This document shows positions 52,790-61,270 of a stretch of DNA of 64,000 nt, one piece after another. Each line of letters opens with the position of its first letter. Positions within the stretch are counted from its first letter, which is position 1. Source of the DNA: Mucilaginibacter sp. (GTDB lineage: Bacteria; Bacteroidota; Bacteroidia; Sphingobacteriales; Sphingobacteriaceae); the NCBI RefSeq assembly GCF_025362475.1, contig NZ_JANYGH010000058.1:1-64000 (forward strand), written 5' to 3'. The position numbers and the translations under genes are program-made. The notes beneath the pieces were generated by a model. That model saw nothing but the letters and a program-made list of their open reading frames with translations, had not been told where the DNA came from and did not search any database.

Positions 52790-53899
52790 ATGAACAATAG
52801 CATAAACAGGCAGTTAATTATAATTGCTCCCACTTGCCCACCGGGAGTTTGCGGAGTAAGCGACCATGCTTATAAAACAGCTTTGGCTTTAAACAAATAT
52901 TATACTTCGGTAAAAACAGGAGTTGAATATTTCCCGGAAGAAATTGTTGACGAGCCTTTATCATTAACAACTGCTTACTGGTGGTTATTGGTTGAACAAT
53001 GCATAAAAGACAAAGCCCCTGTTGATTTGCTGCTTAATTATACGCCAACAAGTTATTCAAAACTGGGCTTACCATTTAACTTGCTAACTGCGTTGAGAAA
53101 ATTCAAAAACGAGTCTGAAAAGAATCACGTATTCGTATTTTTTCATGAAACATGGGATGGCAGCAAAAATCTTAAACCCCATCACCGTTTACGTAATGTT
53201 TTTATAAAATATACCATACGATTAATATGCAAATTATCTGATGGCATCACGGTAGTTACTAATGAACAAAAGCAAAAGATTGAATCTATAACAGTTAGCC
53301 AAAAAGTTAGGCTAAGTATGGTAGGCGCAAATATTTTACCTTTTGATAAAGAGTATGGCTTAAAAAGCACAAGAAAACCTGGCGACTGGATAATTTTTGG
53401 TTTAGCACATACCCGTTTATGGACATTACAACAACACCTCCCTTTAATTAAAGAACTTTATGAAAAAGGTGTGATCAAAAAGATATATGCTATAGGCCCT
53501 AAAAACAATCATTTCGCTACCCAGGAACTGGATCTTTCTGTTTCCACTTTCGGGGATGGTTTTTTAATACAGATGGGCGCGCTCAAACACGATGAAGTTT
53601 CAACCATGATGCTAAACGCAGAGGCAGCTTTGGTAGGTCAAAATGCAGATAGCTTACGTAAATCAGGCACATTTGCAGCTCTATCAGCACATGCCGTACC
53701 CGTAATTTGCGAAGCACCATTATTGTTAGATGAACCGCCGGGCTATGCCATATTTCGCCCTCATGAACTGATAAACAATCTTAACATCATCTCAACCACC
53801 GAGGGCGAAAAACGCCGGCTGCTATTACACCAGTGGTTTTGGCTAACCAGAAGTTGGGAAGCTATTGCTCTTGACATGCATACCTGGATAAAGAGTTGA
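52790..53899 (+). CDS. Glycosyltransferase-like protein (GT-B, GT4-related)
   Basis: The 369-residue protein looks like a divergent GT4 enzyme. The N-terminus (LIIIAPTCPPGVCGVSDHAY) has the glycine loop of the acceptor half. The middle (KLSDGITVVTNEQKQKIESI) and the C-terminal half (GDWIIFGLAHTRLWTLQQHL, then SLRKSGTFAALSAHAVPVIC) follow the layout of the protein at 49082. E-x7-E is not clear. The likely role is sugar transfer on the repeat unit. It starts 28 bp after the acyltransferase gene. The similarity to 49082 suggests duplication within the locus followed by divergence. Confidence 0.72.
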   Translation: MNNSINRQLIIIAPTCPPGVCGVSDHAYKTALALNKYYTSVKTGVEYFPEEIVDEPLSLTTAYWWLLVEQCIKDKAPVDLLLNYTPTSYSKLGLPFNLLTALRKFKNESEKNHVFVFFHETWDGSKNLKPHHRLRNVFIKYTIRLICKLSDGITVVTNEQKQKIESITVSQKVRLSMVGANILPFDKEYGLKSTRKPGDWIIFGLAHTRLWTLQQHLPLIKELYEKGVIKKIYAIGPKNNHFATQELDLSVSTFGDGFLIQMGALKHDEVSTMMLNAEAALVGQNADSLRKSGTFAALSAHAVPVICEAPLLLDEPPGYAIFRPHELINNLNIISTTEGEKRRLLLHQWFWLTRSWEAIALDMHTWIKS

Positions 53900-53942
53900 T
53901 CATTATTTACAATTTTATACGGTGTTATTTTCAAAAAGTTTC

Positions 53943-55196
53943 ATGAAAATAGTTTTATCTCATCCTACCGGTAATCGTAATGTACGTGCTGTTATGGCAA
54001 GCCTGGCTAAGGCCGATATGCTTGCTCAATTTAACACAACATTAGCTGCCGCACCCAATTCATTATGGCTTAAACTTTTACCTGCCGGCACCCGCAGCGA
54101 ATGGCTGAGAAGATCATTCCCGCTACCAACGGCCTGCATACATACCAGGCCTGCACTTGAACTTGCCCGTATGGCCTTGCCCAAATTAGGATTTGGCAAA
54201 TGTGTTGAGCATGAAAAAGGCTGGGCATCTGTTGATGCAGTTTACCGTGATCTGGATAAGGCTTGTGCAAGACAACTATTAAGCCTGGCAAAAAAGGGCA
54301 AAGCAGATGCCGTGTATGCCTACGAAGATGGCGCGCTGGCAACATTCAAACAAGCAAAAAAGCTGGGACTTAAGTGTATTTATGACTTGCCAATTGCCTA
54401 TTGGGAAACAGTACAAAAACTATTAAGTTATGAAGCGGACCGCCTGCCACAATGGGCAGTTACACTGGGGGGAGGCATCCTTGACTCGGAGGCTAAGCTT
54501 GAGCGTAAAACACAGGAGCTTGAACTTGCCGACGTTGTGGTTGGGCCGGGAAGTTTTGTTATGGACTCAATACCCTATTGGTCGAACAAAAAAACAGTAA
54601 TGTCTCCCTTTGGATCACCGGCATTGGATATCATGAATAAACAACCGGTACTAAGCATAACTAAAAAGAGCAACGCTCCTTTACGCATTTTATTTGCAGG
54701 TTCAATGGGGCAGCGCAAAGGCCTTGGCGATTTGTTTAAGGCAATAAAAAAGCTGAATAACAAAAATATCGAACTGGTTGTAATGGGTTCGTTATTAGCC
54801 CCAATGGAATTTTACCGCAATGAACTGCCTGATTTTACGTATGAACCGGGCAGATCACATTCCCAGGTATTGGAGCTGATGCGATCATGTGATGTATTTT
54901 GCCTGCCATCAATTGTGGAGGGCCGGGCACTGGTTATGCAGGAAGCAATGAGCCAGGGATTACCCCTTATAATTACGCCAAACACGGGCGGTGCCGATTT
55001 AATTGAAGAAGGTGTAACAGGCTTTCTGATTCCCACACGTTCGCCCGAAATTATTGCCGAAAAAATTTCATGGTTTTTAGATAACCGCGATCTGATACCC
55101 CAAATGGGCGAAATGGCCCGCGAAAAAGCGGCCTCCTACACATGGGAAAACTATGGAAACCTGATAGTTTCTTCTATCACAGAATATTTAAGCTAA
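53943..55196 (+). CDS. Family 4 glycosyltransferase
   Basis: From the ATG at 53943 the protein has 417 residues and opens MKIVLSHPTGNRNVRAVMAS; an in-frame ATG at 53922 adds seven residues without a strand, so the later start is preferred. The C-terminal GT4 half has APLRILFAGSMGQRKGLGDL and the E-x7-E-type donor motif in LPSIVEGRALVMQEAMSQGL, then ITPNTGGADLIEEG. The middle (ADAVYAYEDGALATFKQAKK) is typical of transferases that act on lipid-linked chains. Donor sugar unknown. It ends 22 bp before the Wzy-like gene. Confidence 0.9.
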   Translation: MKIVLSHPTGNRNVRAVMASLAKADMLAQFNTTLAAAPNSLWLKLLPAGTRSEWLRRSFPLPTACIHTRPALELARMALPKLGFGKCVEHEKGWASVDAVYRDLDKACARQLLSLAKKGKADAVYAYEDGALATFKQAKKLGLKCIYDLPIAYWETVQKLLSYEADRLPQWAVTLGGGILDSEAKLERKTQELELADVVVGPGSFVMDSIPYWSNKKTVMSPFGSPALDIMNKQPVLSITKKSNAPLRILFAGSMGQRKGLGDLFKAIKKLNNKNIELVVMGSLLAPMEFYRNELPDFTYEPGRSHSQVLELMRSCDVFCLPSIVEGRALVMQEAMSQGLPLIITPNTGGADLIEEGVTGFLIPTRSPEIIAEKISWFLDNRDLIPQMGEMAREKAASYTWENYGNLIVSSITEYLS

Positions 55197-55218
55197 CACA
55201 ACCCATTAATATTTAATT

Positions 55219-56610
55219 ATGGCCACAATTGAAATTCCTGCCGCAATGAAATTGGGGGGCAACAATCGTTCAAAAAGGTTTCATTTAGCAAAACCCATTA
55301 TACGTAAAGATCCCAACCTGTTACTTAAACAGGGAATCTGGGCCTACTTTTTACTCTTAATTTTTGAAGGCGCGTTACGTAAATGGGTATTGCCGGGTTT
55401 ATCAACACCTTTACTTGTAGTTCGTGACCCGTTAGCACTTTGGCTGGTTTTACTTGCATGGAAACGCAATCTTCTCCCAGTTAATTTATATGTAAACGGC
55501 ATGATTGTTATTGGTGCATTGGGCATAATTACAGCACTGGCATTTGGCCACGGCAACTTTGCGGTTGCCATTTACGGAGCCCGCATTTTAATGTTCCACT
55601 TCCCTTTAATGTTTGTTATAGGCAGGGTGTTTGATAGGAACGATGTCATAAAAATAGGCAAAGCAACCATATGGATAACCATTCCAATGGCTATATTAAT
55701 TGCCATGCAGTTTTATAGTCCGCAAACTGCATGGGTAAATAGAGGTGTTGGCGGCGATATGAAAGGCGGCGGTTTTGACGGAGCAATGGGATTCTTTCGT
55801 CCACCTGCAACCTTTTCCTTCACCAACGGAACTGCTTTATTTTTTGGTTTTTCTGCCGCTTACGTATTTTATTTTTGGCTCACTCCTAAAAGCATCAACC
55901 GCCTTGTACTTATAGGCGCTACGCTCGGCGTATTAATAGCTATCCCCCTATCAATTAGCCGGAGTTTATTATCGCTGGTGCTGGCATGTTTGTTATTTTC
56001 ATTAATAGCCATATCCCGTAACCCAAAATACCTTGGCAAAATGGTTTTGGCTGTGGTAGTGCTCATTATAACTTTTGCTGTGTTAAGTCAATTAAGCTTT
56101 TTTGCTACCCCCATGGAGGTATTCACACATAGGTTTACCAGTGCCAATGAAACGGAGGGCGGTGTATCGGGTGTGTTTGTTGACCGTTTTTTAGGCGGGA
56201 TGGTTGGCGCAATAATTGAATCGGCCGATAAACCTTTTTTTGGATACGGATTGGGGATGGGCACCAGTGTAGGCAGCATGCTTATCGCCGGCGATCATAC
56301 TGTATATCTTATATCCGAAGGAGAATGGGGCCGTTTGATAGGCGAAATGGGGATTATCATGGGCTTTTCGATAATTATAATCCGGATATCATTTGTATAC
56401 AATTTGGCCATAGATAGTTTCCGCAAAATTGCTTCAAACGACTTTTTACCATGGATGATATGCAGCATTGGCATTTTGGCCATTATGCAGGGTCAATGGG
56501 CACAGCCAACATCCCTGGGCTTTGATGTTATACTCGGTGGTATTACACTGGCAGCTTTACGCACGCCCAACCGCAAACTATGGCTGGTGAAAACTATGGA
56601 AACACAGTAA
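55219..56610 (+). CDS. O-antigen ligase/polymerase-like membrane protein (Wzy candidate)
   Basis: The 463-residue protein has 10-12 hydrophobic helices and a large loop in the second half, the layout of Wzy polymerases and WaaL ligases (Wzy_C). The Arg-containing loop (NRGVGGDMKGGGFDGAMGFF, then RPPATFSFTNG) and the second periplasmic part (DKPFFGYGLGMGTSVGSMLI, followed by EGEWGRLIGEMG) fit the family. It would join repeat units into the polymer in the periplasm. It is the only such candidate in the window. Ligase and polymerase cannot be told apart by sequence alone. Confidence 0.85.
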   Translation: MATIEIPAAMKLGGNNRSKRFHLAKPIIRKDPNLLLKQGIWAYFLLLIFEGALRKWVLPGLSTPLLVVRDPLALWLVLLAWKRNLLPVNLYVNGMIVIGALGIITALAFGHGNFAVAIYGARILMFHFPLMFVIGRVFDRNDVIKIGKATIWITIPMAILIAMQFYSPQTAWVNRGVGGDMKGGGFDGAMGFFRPPATFSFTNGTALFFGFSAAYVFYFWLTPKSINRLVLIGATLGVLIAIPLSISRSLLSLVLACLLFSLIAISRNPKYLGKMVLAVVVLIITFAVLSQLSFFATPMEVFTHRFTSANETEGGVSGVFVDRFLGGMVGAIIESADKPFFGYGLGMGTSVGSMLIAGDHTVYLISEGEWGRLIGEMGIIMGFSIIIIRISFVYNLAIDSFRKIASNDFLPWMICSIGILAIMQGQWAQPTSLGFDVILGGITLAALRTPNRKLWLVKTMETQ

Positions 56611-56671
56611 CACGCTCAGCAACTCCATAAAATCTACAGCATAATCCACTCAAAATTTATACCCCTATTAT

Positions 56672-57268
56672 ATGTTATTAAAAAATATGATCGCATCGTC
56701 CTACACAGAATCCGTAAACGAATTGATTGATGTATTATATTCAAGCAAAATACTTGAAGACAGTATAAACGCAGCCGGTTTAGCTATCAAAAACGCCATT
56801 TTAAACGGCGGTAAGTTAATCACCTGCGGCAATGGCGGCAGTGCTGCAGATGCACTCCATCTATCTGAAGAACTTGTAGGACGATACAAGGCCGAACGCC
56901 GCAGCTTGCCTTCTATATGCCTTAATGCCGATGTTACCGCGATAACCTGTATAGGTAACGATTATGGGTTTGACAAAATTTATTCAAGGCAATTACAAGG
57001 ACTTGGCAAACCGGGCGATGTCATTGTTGGCTTTAGCACCAGCGGCAATAGCGCGAATATCATCGAGGCTTTTAACCAGGCTCATAAGCAAGGTATAACA
57101 ACAATTTACCTTGGTGGTAAAAATGGAGGTGCTATAAAAGGTACTTGTAACCATGAAATTATAATTCCCAGCAATACTACCGCACGCATCCAGGAACTGC
57201 ACACCGTAATCCTGCATCAATGGCTTGAAGAACTTGACATCACAGATTGGAACACTTTAACCCCATGA
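56672..57268 (+). CDS. gmhA: Phosphoheptose isomerase (GmhA, SIS domain)
   Basis: The 198-residue protein is a full-length GmhA. It has the SIS phosphate-binding stretch (LITCGNGGSAADALHLSEEL, then VGRY) with the active-site Glu in the E-E-L-V-G-R-Y segment (E66-E67). The phosphate loop is VGFSTSGNSANIIEAF, and the C-terminal helix ARIQELHTVILHQWLEELD carries the active-site His (H182 by position). It converts sedoheptulose-7-P to D-glycero-D-manno-heptose-7-P, the first step to ADP- or GDP-heptose. The next gene overlaps its stop by ATGA and encodes a heptose kinase, so both act in one path. An ATG at 56687 is an alternative start. Confidence 0.9.
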   Translation: MLLKNMIASSYTESVNELIDVLYSSKILEDSINAAGLAIKNAILNGGKLITCGNGGSAADALHLSEELVGRYKAERRSLPSICLNADVTAITCIGNDYGFDKIYSRQLQGLGKPGDVIVGFSTSGNSANIIEAFNQAHKQGITTIYLGGKNGGAIKGTCNHEIIIPSNTTARIQELHTVILHQWLEELDITDWNTLTP

Positions 57269-58278
57269 TCATGAATTTATCCTTATTACTTAAACAACTT
57301 GGCAATGTTAAAATATTGGTATTAGGTGATCTTATGCTAGATCACTATGTGTGGGGTAACGTCCACCGGATCTCACCGGAAGCGCCTGTTCCAATTGTGC
57401 AGGTAACAAAAGATACCTACACGGCGGGTGGTGCTGCCAATGTTGCCCTTAACCTTACAAACCTGGGTGTAAAAACCAATGTAATGGGCCATTGCACACA
57501 GGATGATGCCGGCAAGCGACTGTTAGACATATTATTAAGCAAAAACGTTAAATATGTACAGCCTGAGTTACTTTTCCAGGCTCCAACAATTATCAAAACA
57601 CGCGTTGTTGTACATTCACAGCAGCTTTGCCGCATAGATCGTGAAGATACGCGCGAATGCTACAGCATTGACACAGCCCCCAATTTTGAAAAAATGCTAA
57701 GCCAGGTTTTATCAGAAGTTGATGCAGTGATCATATCTGATTACGCGAAGGGCGTTATCACCCAGTCTTTAATGGATTCGGTATTAAAAATTGCAAAAAC
57801 ACTTCCTGATTTACTGGTAGCTGTTGATCCAAAACCAGCCAGGCGTCTTTCATTCCGGGGAGTTGGGTTATTAACTCCAAACCGATCAGAAGCGCTGGAA
57901 CTTGCCGAACTGCCAGAACCTTCGCCCGGTGAAAAATATCCGCTCGAAAAAATATGCAAACGCATACATGATATTTACAACCCCGAAATTTTGATAGTAA
58001 CACTGGGAGCCGATGGCATGGCTATAAGCCATCGCGGCGAAGTAGTAGAACATTTACCTACAGTTGCCCGCCAGGTTTTTGATGTATCCGGAGCTGGTGA
58101 TACCGTTATAGCAACATTAACAGCTGCATTGGCAAGCGGCGCAAATGCTGCGGAAGCCGCCCGTTTGGCAAACGCAGCCGCGGGTTGCGTGGTTGCTCAT
58201 GTTGGTACCGCCCCCGTAATGTATAATGAGCTTGAAGATTGGCTTGAAAAAGCCGACATGGATTATCAGAGCATTTAG
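57265..58278 (+). CDS. hldA: PfkB-family heptose-7-phosphate kinase (HldA/HldE kinase domain)
   Basis: From the ATG at 57265, which overlaps the gmhA stop (ATGA), the protein has 337 residues. The frame is open six codons upstream, but coupling favours this start. It has the HldE kinase-domain start (VLGDLMLDHYVWGNVHRISP, then EAPVPIV), the PfkB signature YTAGGAANVALNL and the second signature FDVSGAGDTVIATL with the catalytic Asp. It phosphorylates heptose-7-P at C1. The nucleotidyltransferase half found in E. coli HldE is absent, as in organisms with separate HldA and HldC. No GmhB or HldC gene is visible in the window; they may lie beyond or elsewhere. Confidence 0.88.
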   Translation: MIMNLSLLLKQLGNVKILVLGDLMLDHYVWGNVHRISPEAPVPIVQVTKDTYTAGGAANVALNLTNLGVKTNVMGHCTQDDAGKRLLDILLSKNVKYVQPELLFQAPTIIKTRVVVHSQQLCRIDREDTRECYSIDTAPNFEKMLSQVLSEVDAVIISDYAKGVITQSLMDSVLKIAKTLPDLLVAVDPKPARRLSFRGVGLLTPNRSEALELAELPEPSPGEKYPLEKICKRIHDIYNPEILIVTLGADGMAISHRGEVVEHLPTVARQVFDVSGAGDTVIATLTAALASGANAAEAARLANAAAGCVVAHVGTAPVMYNELEDWLEKADMDYQSI

Positions 58279-58336
58279 TCGGCTAAGTATCAGCCCCAGT
58301 TTTTAAAGCTTAAAGCATTAATAATAAAAACATTGT

Positions 58337-59440
58337 ATGGGTATTTCAAAAAACAACAGGATACTTATTTACCGCCTTGGCAGCCTTGGTGATACCATCA
58401 TGGCTTTACCCAGCTTCCATAAAATAAAGAATTCATTCCCCCTTGCCGATATTACTTTGCTGACCAATAAGCCGGTAATGACTAAAGCAGCAGCCATAGA
58501 AACTATTTTAGGAACTGAGTACTTTTTTAACCGTACTATAAATTACCCGGTTGGCACAAGAAGTATCATGGTACTGTTTAATCTTATCAGGCAAATACGG
58601 GCACTTAAAATTGATACTGTAGTAAGCATTACCCCTACCCGTTCAAAAAAAGCGCTATTTAGAGACAGCTTGTTTTTTAGGGCTGCCGGCATTACTAACC
58701 TTATTGGGTTTGATGGCTTAAAGGAAGACTTTGAGATCTGCATTGATCCCCAAACGGGAATAGACGAATGGGAAGCTAAAAGATTAGCCAGGAGAATAAA
58801 AGTATTAGGCGATGTTGATTTTAATGATCCTAATAATTGGGATCTCCATCTTAAAAAAACCGAAACTGATGCTGCAAACAAATATATTGATGTAATGGCC
58901 CAGGGAAAGCCGGTTTTTGCTATATCGTTAGGGACCAAAAACCAGGCAAATGACTGGGGTATTGATAACTGGCAAGCATTACTGGCGCAACTTTCAGGAG
59001 TAATATTAAATTGGACATTAATTATCCTGGGTGCCGAAGATGATGACCATGCGGCCGAAGAGTGCCTTAAAGCATGGGGTAGAGATGGAATTAACTTATG
59101 TGGCAAAATCACACCCCGAATATCTGCCGCATTACTAAAAAAAGCTGAATTATTTATCGGTCATGACAGCGGCCCGATACACCTGGCTGCCTGCGCCGGC
59201 ATCCCTTGTGTTGGTATCTACTCCGCACGGAATATGCCCGGCCAGTGGTTTCCAAGAGGAAATAACAATAAAATACTTTACAAACTACCGGAATGTGCCG
59301 GTTGCGGATTGGAAATATGTACCGTTCAGCAAAAAAAATGCATCCTATCAATAACAGTAAACGAAGTTAAACAAGCGGTAATGGAAATTGTGGATATGAA
59401 AAAAACAAAAGTTAACACCGTTTTACCAATTAGTTTATAA
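58337..59440 (+). CDS. Family 9 glycosyltransferase (heptosyltransferase-like)
   Basis: The 367-residue protein is a GT9/WaaC-WaaF-type GT-B enzyme. The N-terminal half opens ILIYRLGSLGDTIMALPSFH with the conserved G-D loop. The C-terminal half holds ELFIGHDSGPIHLAACAGIP, the nucleotide-binding signature, then SARNMPGQWFPRG. A Cys cluster (CAGCGLEICTVQQKKC) near the end is common in these enzymes. It should transfer a heptose from ADP-heptose, which fits the GmhA and HldA-like genes directly upstream (58 bp gap). Whether the acceptor is the exported polysaccharide or a lipid core is unknown. Confidence 0.9.
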   Translation: MGISKNNRILIYRLGSLGDTIMALPSFHKIKNSFPLADITLLTNKPVMTKAAAIETILGTEYFFNRTINYPVGTRSIMVLFNLIRQIRALKIDTVVSITPTRSKKALFRDSLFFRAAGITNLIGFDGLKEDFEICIDPQTGIDEWEAKRLARRIKVLGDVDFNDPNNWDLHLKKTETDAANKYIDVMAQGKPVFAISLGTKNQANDWGIDNWQALLAQLSGVILNWTLIILGAEDDDHAAEECLKAWGRDGINLCGKITPRISAALLKKAELFIGHDSGPIHLAACAGIPCVGIYSARNMPGQWFPRGNNNKILYKLPECAGCGLEICTVQQKKCILSITVNEVKQAVMEIVDMKKTKVNTVLPISL

Positions 59441-59442
59441 AT

Positions 59443-60663
59443 ATGAAAGTACTTCATGTTATAAGCAGTATGGATCCTAAAACAGGAGGCGTTTGCGAAG
59501 CAGTAAGAATAATTGCCGGTGGTTTACAGGAATCGGGGATTGATAACGAAGTGGTTTGTTTGGACGAGGTTATTTTTAACAGTAATGGGCATTATATACA
59601 GCATGCATTAGGGCCAGCCAAAAACGCATGGTATTACAGCAAAAAATTACTCCCCTGGCTTATAGAAAACATTGCGCGTTTTGATGTAGTTATAGTTCAC
59701 GGTCTTTGGCTCTATCACAGTTATGCGGTTACCAAAGCCTTTGGCAGGTTAAAAAAAACTGTGCCCGCGGTAAAACTACCAAGGTTGTTAACTATGCCAC
59801 ACGGGATGCTCGACCCCTATTTTCAACGTGCTAAAGGCCGTAAAATAAAAGCGTTACGAAATGTTATTTATTGGGGCTTAATTGAAAAAAACACTATCAA
59901 TAAAGCCGATGAAATACTTTTTACCTGCGAAACTGAGCTTCATCTTGCACGTGAGCCTTTCTGGCCATATAAACCTAAAATGGAGACTGTTGTAGGGCTG
60001 GGGGTTGAAGCGCCCCCCGCTTACAACACCGCAATGACATTGGCTTATAACAGTAAATTTCCTAATATAAAAGACAGCCCTTATTTACTCTTCTTAGGTA
60101 GGATCAATGAAAAAAAGGGCGTTGATCTATTGATTAATTCCTATCAAAAAATGGTTGAGCATCAAATCGCTCTTACTGGCGAAGGCAAACCAAATACTAT
60201 ACCCAAACTTATCATTGCCGGCCCGGGACTGAATACTATATACGGAACACAATTACAGCAATTAGTATTGGCGTCGGCTTTACTAAATAAACTGGTGCAT
60301 TTTCCAGGCATGTTAACAGGAGCGGCAAAATGGGGAGCATTTTATGGTTGTGAAGCCTTTATACTTCCAAGTCACCAGGAAAATTTTGGTATTGCCGTAG
60401 TTGAAGCGTTAACCTGTAATAAGCCTGTTTTAATATCCAACCAGGTAAACATCTGGCGCGAAATTGAAGAAACAGGTGGAGCTTTGGTTGCCGATAATAC
60501 TCATGAGGGAACCTACAAATTGCTGCACGAGTGGAGTAAGCTATCTGCAACAGATAAGAAAAAAATGGGATATAACGCCCGCCGTTGTTATGAAAAGCAT
60601 TTTGCGGTAAGCACGGTTATAAGCCGTTTTCAGGAGGTTTTTAAAACAAGCCTAAGCTACTAA
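59443..60663 (+). CDS. Family 4 glycosyltransferase
   Basis: The 406-residue protein has a GT-B fold. The N-terminus is LHVISSMDPKTGGVCEAVRI, with the acceptor glycine loop. FDVVIVHGLWLYHSYAVTKA and TMPHGMLDPYFQRAKGRK are typical of WcaI/Gumb-like transferases. The C-terminal half has YLLFLGRINEKKGVDLLINS and the donor motif AFILPSHQENFGIAVVEALT with E-x7-E. It starts 2 bp after the GT9 stop, so translation is probably coupled. Donor unknown; mannose and glucose are typical for this branch. Confidence 0.92.
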   Translation: MKVLHVISSMDPKTGGVCEAVRIIAGGLQESGIDNEVVCLDEVIFNSNGHYIQHALGPAKNAWYYSKKLLPWLIENIARFDVVIVHGLWLYHSYAVTKAFGRLKKTVPAVKLPRLLTMPHGMLDPYFQRAKGRKIKALRNVIYWGLIEKNTINKADEILFTCETELHLAREPFWPYKPKMETVVGLGVEAPPAYNTAMTLAYNSKFPNIKDSPYLLFLGRINEKKGVDLLINSYQKMVEHQIALTGEGKPNTIPKLIIAGPGLNTIYGTQLQQLVLASALLNKLVHFPGMLTGAAKWGAFYGCEAFILPSHQENFGIAVVEALTCNKPVLISNQVNIWREIEETGGALVADNTHEGTYKLLHEWSKLSATDKKKMGYNARRCYEKHFAVSTVISRFQEVFKTSLSY

Positions 60664-60686
60664 TCAAATAAAACAAAAATTTACTT

Positions 60687-61268
60687 ATGCTTTCATACCA
60701 CAGCACGGATAGTGAGGATGGATATCTACGTCCTGTATTTTCGTTCGGTAATAAATTAAAAAGGTTTGCCTGGAACATAACCTGGATTATATTATGCAGA
60801 TGGACTCCCAACCCAATGCATAAATGGCGTGTTTTAGTAATAAGGGCATTCGGAGGTAAGCTGGGAGAAAAAAACTTTATCTATCCCTCCTGTAAAATAT
60901 GGGCGCCCTGGCTGTTGGAAACCGAAGAAATAGTAACCATTGGCCCCGGTGTTGAGATCTATAATCCCGGAGGAGTTTATTTGGGTCATCACGCTATCCT
61001 ATCGCAAAATTCATATTTATGCGGAGCAACTCATGATTATAATACGGCAGACTTTACCTATATCATGAAGAAAATAGTTATATCCCCCTATACATGGATC
61101 TGTTCAAAGGCAGTAGTGCTGCCTGGTGTATATTGTAAGGAGGGCAGTGTTTTAGGAGCCGCTTCCGTAACATCACGTGACCTGGAACCATGGACGGTTT
61201 ATGGAGGTCACCCGGCAATACCACTTAAAAAGCGAACCAATTTTTTAGCCCCATTAAAAGAAGCATAG
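60687..61268 (+). CDS. WcaF-like hexapeptide acetyltransferase
   Basis: The 193-residue protein has the left-handed beta-helix of WcaF-type acetyltransferases. The conserved lead is WNITWIILCRWTPNPMHKWR, followed by hexapeptide repeats (VTIGPGVEIYNPGGVYLGHH, ISPYTWICSKAVVLPGV) and the catalytic His in GATHDYN. It would acetylate a sugar of the repeat unit with acetyl-CoA, in the cytoplasm. It precedes the GMC oxidoreductase gene by 2 bp. The OafA-like membrane acyltransferase at 51592 is a second modifier in the same locus. Confidence 0.9.
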   Translation: MLSYHSTDSEDGYLRPVFSFGNKLKRFAWNITWIILCRWTPNPMHKWRVLVIRAFGGKLGEKNFIYPSCKIWAPWLLETEEIVTIGPGVEIYNPGGVYLGHHAILSQNSYLCGATHDYNTADFTYIMKKIVISPYTWICSKAVVLPGVYCKEGSVLGAASVTSRDLEPWTVYGGHPAIPLKKRTNFLAPLKEA

Positions 61269-61270
61269 GT

